This document shows, piece after piece, positions 45,905 to 55,392 of a stretch of 64,000 nucleotides of DNA. The stretch is from assembly GCF_021729865.1 (NCBI RefSeq), contig NZ_CP063400.1, forward strand, positions 3,720,001 to 3,784,000, written 5' to 3'. The number at the start of each line of letters is the position of its first letter. Within the stretch, counting starts at the first letter, position 1. The notes beneath the pieces are model-generated. The model did not search any database and was not told where the DNA came from. It was given only the letters and a program-made list of their open reading frames with translations. A program made the position numbers and the translations under genes. The DNA is from Hydrogenophaga sp. SL48. GTDB taxonomy: Bacteria; Pseudomonadota; Gammaproteobacteria; Burkholderiales; Burkholderiaceae_C.

Positions 45905-48154
45905 ATGAAGCTGGCGCCACGCCGCACCCTCAGCCTCAGTGCCTGGCTCGCGCTGGCATTCACCCTCCTGTCGGTGCTGCTCACCCTGCTGCTGACGCTG
46001 CTGAGCGACCGCACGGCCAGCACGCAGGTGCGCGCGAACATCGGGTCCAACCTCGCGGAGCTCGCCAACCAGACCGTCAGCCGCCTGGACCACGCCATGT
46101 TCGAACGCTACCGAGAGGTGCAACTCATGGCCCTCCGGCTCGGCGACGCACCCGACCTGGTTGAGGTTCGAACCGAAATCGACCGCTTGCAGCAGAGCTA
46201 TCCCACCTACGCCTGGATCGGCGTGACCGATCCCGCCGGCAAGGTGCTGGTGGCGACGCGCAACATGCTGGAGGGCGTCGATGTCTCGGCGCGGCCGTGG
46301 TTTGGCAATGCCCTGCGGGACAAGCCCATGGGCGACGTGCATGAGGCCCAGCTGCTGGGCCAGCTGTTGGGCAGCGCGGATGTCGAACCGCTGCGCTTGG
46401 TCGATATCGCTTTTCCCCTGCGCAGCGCACAGGGCCAGTTCAGGGGCGTGCTGGGCGTGCACCTGTCATGGCAATGGGCCCGCGACATCAAACAGGCGAT
46501 CTTCGTCTCCGTCGGGCGCAGCCGCACCGTCGATCCGCTGATCGTTTCATCGGCGGGCATGGTGTTGCTCGGACCGCCCGATGTGCAGGGCAGCATGCTC
46601 AGACTGCCCAGCCTGGATGCCGCTGGACGCGGAGACAACGGCTACGTGCGCGAAACCTGGCCCGACGGCAAGGACTACCTGGTCGGGTACAGCGGCGACC
46701 GCGGCGTCAATGCCTACCCCGGTCTGGGCTGGCGTGTGCTGGTCCGCCAGGACCTCAGCGAGGCCTACGCACCGGTCAACCAGCTGCATCTGCGGGTGCT
46801 GGTCGGCGGCTTGCTGGCGGCCGTGCTGTTTTCGCTGCTGGGCTGGGGGGTCGCCCGCCTGATCACCCGCCCCTTGCTGGACCTCACCGATGTCGCCCGC
46901 GGCATCGAAGCCGGCTATGCGGTGAAGGCGCCGTCGGCCAATGCCTACGCCGAGGTGTCGATTCTGGGCAAGGCCTTCAACTCGCTGGTGAAGAAGCTGC
47001 AGGACAACGAGTCCGAGGTGCGCCAGCTCAACGTGTCGCTGGAGCGCCGGGTGCATGAGCGCACTGCCGAGATGCAGGACGCCCTGGAACGGTCCATCGC
47101 CAGTGAAGAGCGCATGCAGATGGTGATCGAGACCGCGCAGGACCCGTTCATCGGCATGGACTTCCATGGCCGCATCACCGAATGGAACACACAGGCCGAG
47201 CAGCTGTTTGGCTGGAAGCGCGATGACGTGCTGGGCAAGTCATTGGCCCACCTCATCATCCCCGAGCGCCACCAGACCGCCTTCGTCCAGGCCTTGGCGC
47301 ACTACCTGAGCACCGGGCAGGCGCCCTTCGAGGGCAAGCTGCTTGAGCGCACCGTGAGGGACCGCCGGGGCCGTGAGATCCCCGCGGAAATGAAGATCGG
47401 CCTGATCGACACCGGTGGCGTGCAGCTGTTCAGCGCTTTCGTGCACAACATCTCTGAGCGCAAGGAAATGCAGCGCCTCAAGAGCGAGTTCATCTCCACC
47501 GTCTCGCACGAACTTCGCACGCCGCTGACCTCGATCTACGTCACGCTGAGCATGCTCGGATCGGGGAGGGTCGGGGAGTTGTCGGCCGACGTGCAGGAGC
47601 TCATGAAGATTTCCCTCCAGAACTGTGAACGCCTGATCCGCCTGATCAACGACGTGATCGACGTGGAGAAGATGGACTCGCAGCAATTCACCTACGACAT
47701 GAAGCGCCAGCCCCTGCGGCCGCTGGTCGAGACCGCCATCCGGGACACGCAGTCCTTTGCCGACAGCTTCGGCGTGCGCTTCCAGTTCGACGTGATCGAC
47801 GACGGTGAGGTGATGGCCGATGGCGACCGCATCGTGCAGGTCGTGAGCAACCTGCTGTCCAACGCGGCGAAGTTCTCACCCCCTGGGGGGCTGGTTCAGG
47901 TGATGTTGAGCGCCAACGCCCAGCGGGTGCGCCTGGGGGTGATCGACCGCGGGCCGGGCGTGCCCGCCAAGTTCCGGGACCAGGTGTTCGAGCGTTTCGC
48001 CCAGGCCGACGGCTTGGATCGCCGGCAGAAGGGCGGCACCGGACTGGGCCTGAACATCTGCCGCACCATCGTCAAGGAGCACGGCGGCGAGATCGGTTTC
48101 GACAGCGAAGAAGGTGTGCGCACCGAATTCCACGTCGAACTGCCTCGCGCCTGA
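45905..48154 (+). CDS. dCache-HAMP-PAS sensor histidine kinase
   Basis: 749 residues. Transmembrane helix 1 (LALAFTLLSVLLTLLLTLL), a large periplasmic dCache-type sensor (about 40-290) with YPTYAWIGVTDPAGKVLVAT, transmembrane helix 2 (VLVGGLLAAVLFSLLGWGV), HAMP, a coiled coil, a PAS domain (FIGMDFHGRITEWNTQAEQLFGW), HisKA with FISTVSHELRTPLTSIYV, and HATPase with NLLSNAAKFSPPGG and GTGLGLNICRTIVKEHGG. No response-regulator gene is adjacent, so its partner is elsewhere. Starts 2 bp after ruvC. Signal unknown; dCache domains often bind small organic ligands. Confidence 0.9.
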   Translation: MKLAPRRTLSLSAWLALAFTLLSVLLTLLLTLLSDRTASTQVRANIGSNLAELANQTVSRLDHAMFERYREVQLMALRLGDAPDLVEVRTEIDRLQQSYPTYAWIGVTDPAGKVLVATRNMLEGVDVSARPWFGNALRDKPMGDVHEAQLLGQLLGSADVEPLRLVDIAFPLRSAQGQFRGVLGVHLSWQWARDIKQAIFVSVGRSRTVDPLIVSSAGMVLLGPPDVQGSMLRLPSLDAAGRGDNGYVRETWPDGKDYLVGYSGDRGVNAYPGLGWRVLVRQDLSEAYAPVNQLHLRVLVGGLLAAVLFSLLGWGVARLITRPLLDLTDVARGIEAGYAVKAPSANAYAEVSILGKAFNSLVKKLQDNESEVRQLNVSLERRVHERTAEMQDALERSIASEERMQMVIETAQDPFIGMDFHGRITEWNTQAEQLFGWKRDDVLGKSLAHLIIPERHQTAFVQALAHYLSTGQAPFEGKLLERTVRDRRGREIPAEMKIGLIDTGGVQLFSAFVHNISERKEMQRLKSEFISTVSHELRTPLTSIYVTLSMLGSGRVGELSADVQELMKISLQNCERLIRLINDVIDVEKMDSQQFTYDMKRQPLRPLVETAIRDTQSFADSFGVRFQFDVIDDGEVMADGDRIVQVVSNLLSNAAKFSPPGGLVQVMLSANAQRVRLGVIDRGPGVPAKFRDQVFERFAQADGLDRRQKGGTGLGLNICRTIVKEHGGEIGFDSEEGVRTEFHVELPRA

Positions 48155-48206
48155 CCGATCAGCTGCGCGCGTTCCCCGCCGGATGGTCTTGGGGCCGTTC
48201 AGTGCT

Positions 48207-48383
48207 TCAGAGCAGGCGCTCAAGCACGAGGATGCCGAAGAACCCCAGCGCAGCAAACAGCGCCACCTTGAGAACCACCCAGCCCCAATGCAGGTAGCGC
48301 GGGTTTCGGGTCACGGCGTAGGCCGCGAAGCACACGCCCGAGACGATCAGCAGCAGGACCAGCGCGAAGCGCAGCAGCAGCAT
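48207..48383 (-). CDS. Small membrane protein downstream of lpxC (58 residues)
   Basis: A short gene with two predicted transmembrane helices: LLLRFALVLLLIVSGVCFA and VVLKVALFAALGFFGILVL, joined by the polar segment AVTRNPRYLHWGWV. The ATG at 48383 lies 24 bp after the lpxC stop in the same direction, and codon use is like the neighbours. I know small two-helix proteins at this place in related genomes but no assigned function. It may be part of the lpxC transcript. Confidence 0.75.
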   Translation of the reverse strand: MLLLRFALVLLLIVSGVCFAAYAVTRNPRYLHWGWVVLKVALFAALGFFGILVLERLL

Positions 48384-48407
48384 GGTGGGTGACCGGCGTG
48401 GGTGCGC

Positions 48408-49331
48408 TCACCAGGCCGGTGCCAGCTGCGCGAAACCACTGGGGGCCTCGCGCTCGTGTTCGAAGCTCACCACCTCGTAAGCCTCGGGCAGCGCCAGCAA
48501 AGCGCGCAACAGGAGGTTGTTCATCGCATGGCCGCTGCGGAAGGCGCTGTAGGCGGCCAGCAGCGGCTTGCCGATGATGTAGAGGTCACCGATGGCGTCC
48601 AGGATCTTGTGCTTGACGAACTCGTCCTGGTACCGCAGGCCGTCGGCGTTGAGCACCTTCACATCGTCCATCACGATGGCGTTGTCCAGCCCCCCGCCGA
48701 GCGCCAGCCCGTGGGACCGCATCATCTCGACATCGCGGGTGAAACCGAAGGTGCGGGCCCGGGCGATCTCGCGCGCATAACGTCCGCTGCCCATGTCGAA
48801 CTCCACGCGCTGGCCGCTGGAATTCACCGCCGGGTGGTCGAACTCGATCTCGAAGGCCAGCTTGTAGCCATGGAACGGGTCCAGCCGCGCCCATTTGAGC
48901 GTGCGGCCCTCACCCTCGCGCACCTCCACCGGCCGTTTGAGCCGGATGAAGCGCTTGGGCGCCTTCTGCATGGCGATGCCGGCGCTCTGAAGCAGGTAAA
49001 CGAACGAGGCCGAGGAGCCATCCAGGATCGGAACCTCTTCGGCCGTGATGTCCACGTACAGGTTGTCCAGCCCCAGCCCGGCGGCGGCACTCATGATGTG
49101 CTCGATGGTCTGCACCTTCACGCCACCGTTGGAGATGGTCGATGCCATGCGCGTGTCGGACACGGCGTCGGCGTTCACCGGAATCTCCACCGGCTCGGGC
49201 AGATCGACGCGGCGGAACACGATGCCGGTGTCGGGCGCGGCCGGCCGCAGCGTCAGCTCCACGCGCTGACCGCTGTGCAGACCGACGCCAACGGCTTTGG
49301 TGAGAGATTTCAGGGTGCGTTGAGCAAGCAT
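48408..49331 (-). CDS. lpxC: UDP-3-O-acyl-N-acetylglucosamine deacetylase LpxC
   Basis: 307 residues. LpxC is the zinc deacetylase that commits UDP-GlcNAc to lipid A. The zinc-binding region [16 protein letters not shown] and the second-half motifs [18 protein letters not shown] and [16 protein letters not shown] are present. Start [21 protein letters not shown] is the conserved one. A TAAAAT -10 box lies 6 nt before the ATG, so it can be transcribed independently of ftsZ. It closes the dcw cluster, as in other proteobacteria. Confidence 0.96.
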   Translation of the reverse strand: MLAQRTLKSLTKAVGVGLHSGQRVELTLRPAAPDTGIVFRRVDLPEPVEIPVNADAVSDTRMASTISNGGVKVQTIEHIMSAAAGLGLDNLYVDITAEEVPILDGSSASFVYLLQSAGIAMQKAPKRFIRLKRPVEVREGEGRTLKWARLDPFHGYKLAFEIEFDHPAVNSSGQRVEFDMGSGRYAREIARARTFGFTRDVEMMRSHGLALGGGLDNAIVMDDVKVLNADGLRYQDEFVKHKILDAIGDLYIIGKPLLAAYSAFRSGHAMNNLLLRALLALPEAYEVVSFEHEREAPSGFAQLAPAW

Positions 49332-49337
49332 CCGGTG

Positions 49338-49343
49338 ATTTTA
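49338..49343 (-). promoter_or_regulatory. -10 box 6 nt upstream of lpxC
   Basis: TAAAAT on the minus strand, CACCGG, then the ATG at 49331. Identical layout to mpl; predicts a leaderless lpxC transcript. Confidence 0.5.
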
Positions 49344-49423
49344 AGTTTCGCGGGCGAAAACGCGCTGACCAGAAAAACTATCCCGGCGATTGCCCCCAAA
49401 CGCTTCGCCAGCAGTGCCCCTTC

Positions 49424-49507
49424 GGGAACACCGCAGAACCGGCTTCGCCGGGCCGCAGGTGTTGCCCACTGGGGGGTGACGCCGCAGGCGGCGCGGGGGG
49501 GGCACCT
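49424..49507. repeat. GC-rich palindromic repeat, copy D (after ftsZ stop)
   Basis: Contains GAACCGGCTTCGCCGGG, GCAGGTG, GGGGGGTGACGCCGCAGGCGGCG and ends in a G-run two bases before the ftsZ stop codon. Reads in the ftsZ sense in the same way as copy A reads after ffh. Confidence 0.8.
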
Positions 49508-49509
49508 GC

Positions 49510-50718
49510 TCAATCTGCCTGCTTGCGCAGGAAAGCCGGGATCTCGAAGTCGTCCATGCCGCCCGACGCCAGCGCGTCCACCTTGGCCGCCGCCTGGGTG
49601 CGGTTGGTGCGCCACACGCTGGGCACGGCCATGGAGTGGTAGTCGGGCTGGCTGGCGCCTGACGTGCCCACGGGTGTGTTCATCGTCGGCACGTTGAACG
49701 GCGTGTTGTCGGTGCCGGTGCGCAGCACCTGCAGCGGGGGCGCGGTGCGGCGGACGCCCTGGCGGCTCAGGCCGGTGGCGACCACGGTGACGCGCATCTC
49801 GTCGCCCAGCTCGTCGTCGTAGGCTGCGCCGTAGATCACGTGCGCGTCCGGCGAAGCGTAGGCGCGGATCGTGTTCATGGCCAGCTTGGATTCCGACAGC
49901 TTGAGCGAACCCTTGGCGGCGGTGACCAGCACCAGCACACCCTTGGCGCCCGAGAGGTCGATGCCTTCCAGCAACGGGCAGGCCACGGCCTGCTCGGCGG
50001 CAATGCGTGCGCGGTCGGGGCCGGCGGCCACGGCGGTGCCCATCATGGCCTTGCCGGGTTCGCCCATCACGGTGCGCACGTCTTCGAAGTCGACGTTCAC
50101 GTTGCCGTACTCGTTGATGATCTCGGCAATGCCGCCCACCGCGTTTTTCAACACGTCGTTGGCATGGGCGAAGGCATCGTCCTGTGTCACGTCGTCGCCC
50201 AGCACTTCAAGCAACTTGTCGTTGAGCACCACGATCAGCGAGTCCACATTGGCTTCGAGTTCGGCCAGGCCCGCATCGGCGTTCTGCATGCGCTTGCCGC
50301 CTTCGAAGTCGAAGGGTTTGGTGACCACGCCCACGGTCAGGATGCCCATTTCCTTGGCCACGCGGGCGATCACGGGGGCGGCGCCGGTGCCGGTGCCGCC
50401 GCCCATGCCGGCGGTGATGAAGAGCATGTGCGCGCCGTCGATGGCGGTGCGGATTTCGTCGATCGCGAGTTCGGCGGCCTCGCGGCCCTTCTCGGGCTTG
50501 CTGCCCGCGCCCAGGCCGCTCGCACCGAGCTGGATGGTGCGGCCGGCAGCGCTGCGGGTGAGCGCCTGCGCATCGGTGTTGGCGCAGATGAACTCCACGC
50601 CCTGCACGTGGCGGGAAATCATGTGGTCCACCGCGTTGCCACCACCACCACCCACGCCGATCACCTTGATCTGCGTGCCTGCGTTGAATTCCTCGACTTC
50701 AATCATTTCGATGCTCAT
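49510..50718 (-). CDS. ftsZ: Cell division protein FtsZ
   Basis: 402 residues. Tubulin-like GTPase that forms the Z ring. Seen: KVIGVGGGGGNAVDHMI, the tubulin signature GMGGGTGTGAAPVIA, the T7 loop NVNVDFEDVRTVM, a variable linker and the conserved C-terminal tail DDFEIPAFLRKQAD that binds FtsA/ZipA. Start MSIEMIEVEEF at 50718 with AGGAGAGCAAC upstream; an open extension is not conserved. Repeat copies D and E lie on its two sides. Confidence 0.98.
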   Translation of the reverse strand: MSIEMIEVEEFNAGTQIKVIGVGGGGGNAVDHMISRHVQGVEFICANTDAQALTRSAAGRTIQLGASGLGAGSKPEKGREAAELAIDEIRTAIDGAHMLFITAGMGGGTGTGAAPVIARVAKEMGILTVGVVTKPFDFEGGKRMQNADAGLAELEANVDSLIVVLNDKLLEVLGDDVTQDDAFAHANDVLKNAVGGIAEIINEYGNVNVDFEDVRTVMGEPGKAMMGTAVAAGPDRARIAAEQAVACPLLEGIDLSGAKGVLVLVTAAKGSLKLSESKLAMNTIRAYASPDAHVIYGAAYDDELGDEMRVTVVATGLSRQGVRRTAPPLQVLRTGTDNTPFNVPTMNTPVGTSGASQPDYHSMAVPSVWRTNRTQAAAKVDALASGGMDDFEIPAFLRKQAD

Positions 50719-50891
50719 GTTGCTCTCCTGGGTGTGCCCTTGACCGCTGGGTGCCGGGCGTTGTTTCAATTCAAAAATCGGATTCGGTTCGTTGTGCTGT
50801 GAGGCGCCTCAGCCAGGCGGTCCGGTGCAATCGGTGCATCGGGATCGACATTTCGGTCGGGTGAGGGGGCGCAACGACCAGGGCACCGTCG

Positions 50892-50962
50892 AACTGGCTT
50901 TGCCAGGCGACCAGTGCCGCCCCCTTGAGGGGGTGACGCGCTGCAGGCGCGGCGCAGGGGTG
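50892..50962. repeat. GC-rich palindromic repeat, copy E (between ftsA and ftsZ)
   Basis: Contains CTGGCTTTGCCAG, GTGCCGCCCCCTTGAGGGGGTGACGC in outline (50913-50939) and the GCAGGCGCGGCGCAGGGG end. It starts 14 bp after the ftsA stop in the ftsA sense. Most diverged of the family but with the same order of modules as copy A. Confidence 0.75.
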
Positions 50963-50975
50963 ATCAGTCGATTCA

Positions 50976-52205
50976 TCAGAATGTCCCCACAAACCAGTTT
51001 TTCATGCGGTCCAGCGCGCTCTGCATGGAGCCCGCCTTCTGCGCCACCTTGTGCCCGCGCACCCGGGCGATCCGTGCCTCTTCCAGCAGGCCCATGACCG
51101 TCGCCGCGCGCGGCTGGGCCACCATGTCGGACAGCGCCGAGGCGTAGTGCGGCATGCCCCGGCGAACGGGCTTGAGGAAGATGTCCTCGCCCAGCTCGAC
51201 CATGCCCGGCATGACCGCGCTGCCGCCCGTGAGCACGATGCCCGACGACAGCACCTCTTCGAAACCCGAGTCGCGGATCACCTGCTGCACCAGCGCAAAG
51301 ATCTCTTCCACCCGGGGCTCGATCACGCCCGCCAGCGCCTGGCGGCTGAGCATGCGCGGGCCGCGGTCGCCCAGGCCGGGCACTTCCACCTGCTGGTCCG
51401 GGTCGGCCAGCAACTGCTTGGCGCAGCCGTGTTCGACCTTGATGTCTTCGGCGTCCTTGGTGGGCGTGCGCAGCGCCATGGCGATGTCGCTGGTGATCAG
51501 GTCGCCCGCGATCGGGATCACCGCCGTGTGGCGGATCGCGCCGCCGGCGAAGATCGCCACGTCGGTGGTGCCCGCGCCGATGTCCACCAGCGCCACGCCC
51601 AGTTCCTTTTCGTCGTCGGTCAGCACCGCCTGGCTGGAGGCCAGCGGGTTGAGCATGAGCTGGTCCACCTCCAGGCCGCAGCGGCGCACGCACTTGATGA
51701 TGTTTTCGGCCGCGCTCTGCGCGCCAGTGACGATGTGCACCTTGGCTTCGAGCCGGATGCCGCTCATGCCGATGGGCTCTTTCACCTCCTGGCCGTCGAT
51801 CACGAACTCCTGCGGCTCGACCAGCAGCAGGCGCTGGTCGGTGGAGATGTTGATGGCCTTGGCGGTCTCGATCACGCGCGCCACGTCGGCCTGGGTCACC
51901 TCGCGGTCCTTGATCGCCACCATGCCGCTGCTGTTGATGCCGCGGATGTGGCTGCCGGTGATGCCGGTGTAGACGCGGGCGATGCGGCAGTCGGCCATCA
52001 GCTCGGCCTCTTTCAGCGCCTGCTGGATGCTCTGCACGGTGGCGTCGATGTTGACGACCACGCCGCGCTTGAGGCCGTGGCTGGCGGACACACCCAGACC
52101 GGCGAGCTTGAGCTCGCCCGTGGTCTGGACCTCGGCCACCACCACCATGATCTTGGCGGTGCCAATGTCCAGTCCCACCACCAAATCCTTGTATTCCTTG
52201 GCCAT
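50976..52205 (-). CDS. ftsA: Cell division protein FtsA
   Basis: 409 residues. Actin-like ATPase that anchors FtsZ to the membrane. Motifs: VVGLDIGTAKIMVVVAEV (phosphate 1), ALVDIGAGTTDVAIF (phosphate 2), GIVLTGGSAVMPGMVEL (adenosine). The C-terminal amphipathic helix that binds the membrane is visible as MQSALDRMKNWFVGTF. Follows ftsQ by 13 bp; the gap to ftsZ (257 bp) holds repeat copy E and the ftsZ ribosome site. Confidence 0.97.
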   Translation of the reverse strand: MAKEYKDLVVGLDIGTAKIMVVVAEVQTTGELKLAGLGVSASHGLKRGVVVNIDATVQSIQQALKEAELMADCRIARVYTGITGSHIRGINSSGMVAIKDREVTQADVARVIETAKAINISTDQRLLLVEPQEFVIDGQEVKEPIGMSGIRLEAKVHIVTGAQSAAENIIKCVRRCGLEVDQLMLNPLASSQAVLTDDEKELGVALVDIGAGTTDVAIFAGGAIRHTAVIPIAGDLITSDIAMALRTPTKDAEDIKVEHGCAKQLLADPDQQVEVPGLGDRGPRMLSRQALAGVIEPRVEEIFALVQQVIRDSGFEEVLSSGIVLTGGSAVMPGMVELGEDIFLKPVRRGMPHYASALSDMVAQPRAATVMGLLEEARIARVRGHKVAQKAGSMQSALDRMKNWFVGTF

Positions 52206-52218
52206 GATCGTTTTCTGT

Positions 52219-53013
52219 TCAGCGGGTTGGTGTTGGTTTCTTGGGGTCGTCTTCGGTCACCGTGGTCACGCCCTGCACACGCAGCGCGTAGCCATTGGGG
52301 TAACGCAGGTCCACGGTCTGCAGCGCACCGGGGTAGCGCTGGGTCAGCTGGCCCAGGGTGGCGGTGAAGCGGCGGGTGCGCTCCAGCAGGTCTTCGGGCG
52401 TGCCGCGGCCCAGCTCGATGCGGGCGCCGTTGTCGAGCTCGGCGCGCCAGTTGCCGCGCTCGTTGAGCTCCAGCCGCACCAGGCCCATCTCCAGCCGGCC
52501 CAGTTCGGCCGACAGCGTCTGGTACAGCGCCCACACCTGTGGCGCCTGCTCCACCGGACCGGCCAGCTCGGGCAGGCCGTCGCCATCGTCGGGGCTCGCC
52601 TCGAACACCTCGCCCAGGCGGCTGACCAGTTGGCCCGACCCGGCCTGGCCCCACCACGCCACCGCCTGGTGCTCTTCCAGCGTGACCCGCAGGCGGTTCG
52701 GAAACTCGCGCTGCACCCGCGCCTCGCGCACCCAGGGCACGGTCTGGAACAGGGCCCGCACCAGCTGCAGGTCGACGGTGAGGAAGCTGGCGCTCAGCTG
52801 CTTGCGCATCTGGGCGGCGAGCTGGGCGCGCAGCCCCACCGCGTTCTGGTGAGACACCTCGCCCTGCACGGTGATGGCGCGCAGGTTCCAGACCGGATGG
52901 CGGGCGATCCAGGTGCCGACCACCCCCAGGCACAGGACGGCAAACACCATCACCAGGCCACGGGTGGCCAGGGTCATGAGCTTGATGTCAAGGGGCAGAT
53001 CGGCGCGGTCCAT
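52219..53013 (-). CDS. ftsQ: Cell division protein FtsQ
   Basis: 264 residues. Short cytoplasmic N-terminus, one transmembrane helix (LVMVFAVLCLGVVGTWIA), then the POTRA domain (AITVQGEVSHQNAVGLRAQL) and the FtsQ domain ending in VDLRYPNGYALRVQGV. It connects early and late divisome components through FtsB/FtsL. 10 bp after ddl and 13 bp before ftsA. Confidence 0.95.
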   Translation of the reverse strand: MDRADLPLDIKLMTLATRGLVMVFAVLCLGVVGTWIARHPVWNLRAITVQGEVSHQNAVGLRAQLAAQMRKQLSASFLTVDLQLVRALFQTVPWVREARVQREFPNRLRVTLEEHQAVAWWGQAGSGQLVSRLGEVFEASPDDGDGLPELAGPVEQAPQVWALYQTLSAELGRLEMGLVRLELNERGNWRAELDNGARIELGRGTPEDLLERTRRFTATLGQLTQRYPGALQTVDLRYPNGYALRVQGVTTVTEDDPKKPTPTR

Positions 53014-53023
53014 GGGGTGGGTC

Positions 53024-53986
53024 TCAGCCGGGTCGGGCCGGGTTGTCCAGCGAGGCGCTGGCGAGCAGCGTGAAGCACAGGTCTTCGTACGACAGGCCGG
53101 CCGCGCGCGCCGACATGGGCACCAGCGAATGGCCGGTCATGCCGGGCGAGGTGTTGATCTCCAGCAGGTAGGGCTTGCGGGTCTTCGCGTCAATCATCAC
53201 GTCGGCGCGCGCCCAGCCGCGGCAGTCCAGCGTGAGGAAGGCCTGCAGCACCAGCGCCTGGATGGCGGCCTCCTCGCCCTCGGGCAGGCCGCAGGGCACG
53301 AGGTATTTCGTGTCGTCGGTGAAGTACTTGTGCTGGTAGTCGTAGTTGCCGTCGGGCGCCACGATGCGGATCACCGGCAGGGCGCGGGCTTCCGAGCCGG
53401 TGCCGAGCACGGGGATCGTCACCTCGTCGCCGGCGATGAACTGCTCGCACATCACCATCGGGTCCTGGCCCGAGGCGAGCGCGTAGGCGGCGTCGCACTG
53501 TTCCAGCGTGGTGACCTTGGTCAGCCCGATGGTGGAGCCCTCGCGCACGGGCTTGACGATCATGGGCGAGCCCAGCGCGGCGAACGCGGCGCGGGTGTCG
53601 GCGGCGCTCTTCACCTGGCGCCAGGCCGGGGTGCTCAGGCCTTCGGCGATCCAGATGCGCTTGGTCATGAGCTTGTCCATGGCCACGGCCGAGGCCATGA
53701 CGCCGGGGCCGGTGTAGGGAATGCCCATCAGTTCCATCGCGCCCTGCACCGTGCCGTCTTCGCCGAAACGGCCGTGCAGCGCGATGAAGCAGCGGTCGAA
53801 GCCCTCGCGCTTGAGCTCGGACAGATCGCGCTCGGCCGGGTCGAACGCGTGGGCGTCCACCCCCTTGCTTTTCAACGCCGCCAGCACGCCGCTGCCCGAC
53901 ATCAGCGAGACCTCGCGCTCAGCGGAACGCCCGCCCAGCAACACCGCCACCTTGCCCATGCTGTTTGCATCCACCGTTGCGCTCAT
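53024..53986 (-). CDS. ddl: D-alanine--D-alanine ligase
   Basis: 320 residues. ATP-grasp enzyme that makes D-Ala-D-Ala for UDP-MurNAc-pentapeptide. Motifs: [42 protein letters not shown] (spans 85-110), [14 protein letters not shown] and [25 protein letters not shown] at 53986 overlaps the murC stop (ATGA). An internal ATG ([10 protein letters not shown], 53959) is a possible alternative start. Confidence 0.96.
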   Translation of the reverse strand: MSATVDANSMGKVAVLLGGRSAEREVSLMSGSGVLAALKSKGVDAHAFDPAERDLSELKREGFDRCFIALHGRFGEDGTVQGAMELMGIPYTGPGVMASAVAMDKLMTKRIWIAEGLSTPAWRQVKSAADTRAAFAALGSPMIVKPVREGSTIGLTKVTTLEQCDAAYALASGQDPMVMCEQFIAGDEVTIPVLGTGSEARALPVIRIVAPDGNYDYQHKYFTDDTKYLVPCGLPEGEEAAIQALVLQAFLTLDCRGWARADVMIDAKTRKPYLLEINTSPGMTGHSLVPMSARAAGLSYEDLCFTLLASASLDNPARPG

Positions 53987-55392
53987 TGGCGGCCTCCCTG
54001 TGCCATTTCGATCACCTGTCCCGACACCGCACCGATGGTGCCGGCACCCATGCACAGCACCACATCGCCATCGCGTGCGTTGTCCATCACCGCCTGCGCC
54101 ATGTCCGCGATGTCGTCCACGAACACCGGCTCCAGCTTGCCCGCCACCCGCAGCGCGCGCGCCAGCGAGCGGCCGTCGGCGGCCACGATGGGGGCCTCGC
54201 CGGCGGGGTACACCTCGGCCAGCAACACGGCGTCGGCGTGTCCGATGACCTTCACAAAATCCTCGAAGCAGTCGCGGGTGCGGCTGTAGCGGTGTGGCTG
54301 GAAGGCCAGCACCAGGCGGCGGCCCGGAAAAGCCCCGCGCGCGGCCGCCAGCGTGGCCGCCATCTCCACCGGGTGGTGACCGTAGTCGTCCACGATGGTC
54401 GCCTGGCCGCCCGAGGGCAGCGCCGCTTCGCCATACAGCTGGAAGCGACGCCCCACGCCCTTGAACTCGGCCAGCGCCTGCTGCACCGCCGCGTCGGGCA
54501 CGCCGAGTTCGTCGGCGATGCCGATCGCCGCGAGCGCGTTCAGCACGTTGTGCAGGCCGGGTAGGTTGAGCACCACCGCCATGGGCGGCCGCCCGTCGCC
54601 GTCGTTGCGCAGCACGGTGAAGTGCATCTGACCGTCCACGGCCCGCACGTCCACCGCCCGGAGCTGGGCGTCTTCGGCAAAGCCGTAGCCGATGATCGGG
54701 CGGGCGATCTGCGGTAGGATTTCGCGGATCGCCGGGTCGTCCACGCACACCACCGCCGCGCCGTAGAACGGCATGCGGTGCAGGAACTCGATGAACGCGC
54801 CCTTGAGCCGGCCGAAGTCATGGCCGTAGGTGTCCATGTGGTCGGCGTCGATGTTGGTCACGACCGAGAGCACCGGCAACAGGTTCAGGAACGAGGCGTC
54901 CGACTCGTCGGCCTCGACCACGATGTACTCGCCCGAGCCCAGCTGGGCATTGGCGCCCGCGCTGTTGAGGCGCCCACCGATCACGAAGGTCGGGTCGAGC
55001 CCGGCGGCGGCGAGCACGCTGGCCACCAGACTGGTGGTCGTGGTCTTGCCGTGCGTGCCCGCGATGGCCACGCCCTTTTTCATGCGCATCAGCTCGGCCA
55101 GCATCACCGCGCGCGGCACCACCGGCACCAGCTTCGCGTGCGCGGCCACCACCTCGGGGTTGTCTTCCTTCACCGCGGTGGAGGTGACGATGGCGTCGGC
55201 GCCCTCGATGTAGGCCGCGTCGTGGCCGACGTGCACCTGTGCGCCCATGGATTCCAGGCGGCGCGTCGCGGCGTTCTCGCCGAGGTCGCTGCCGGTGATG
55301 CGGAACCCCTGGTTCAGCAACACCTCGGCGATGCCGCTCATGCCCGAGCCACCGATGCCGACGAAGTGAATGTGTCGAATGGCGTGTTTCAT
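53983..55392 (-). CDS. murC: UDP-N-acetylmuramate--L-alanine ligase MurC
   Basis: 469 residues. Adds L-Ala to UDP-MurNAc. N-terminal [22 protein letters not shown] loop [42 protein letters not shown] and the C-terminal [14 protein letters not shown]. The open frame extends far upstream over murG, but [12 protein letters not shown] at 55392 is the conserved start, overlapping the murG stop by 4 bp. Paralogous to mpl at 28669. Confidence 0.97.
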   Translation of the reverse strand: MKHAIRHIHFVGIGGSGMSGIAEVLLNQGFRITGSDLGENAATRRLESMGAQVHVGHDAAYIEGADAIVTSTAVKEDNPEVVAAHAKLVPVVPRAVMLAELMRMKKGVAIAGTHGKTTTTSLVASVLAAAGLDPTFVIGGRLNSAGANAQLGSGEYIVVEADESDASFLNLLPVLSVVTNIDADHMDTYGHDFGRLKGAFIEFLHRMPFYGAAVVCVDDPAIREILPQIARPIIGYGFAEDAQLRAVDVRAVDGQMHFTVLRNDGDGRPPMAVVLNLPGLHNVLNALAAIGIADELGVPDAAVQQALAEFKGVGRRFQLYGEAALPSGGQATIVDDYGHHPVEMAATLAAARGAFPGRRLVLAFQPHRYSRTRDCFEDFVKVIGHADAVLLAEVYPAGEAPIVAADGRSLARALRVAGKLEPVFVDDIADMAQAVMDNARDGDVVLCMGAGTIGAVSGQVIEMAQGGRQ

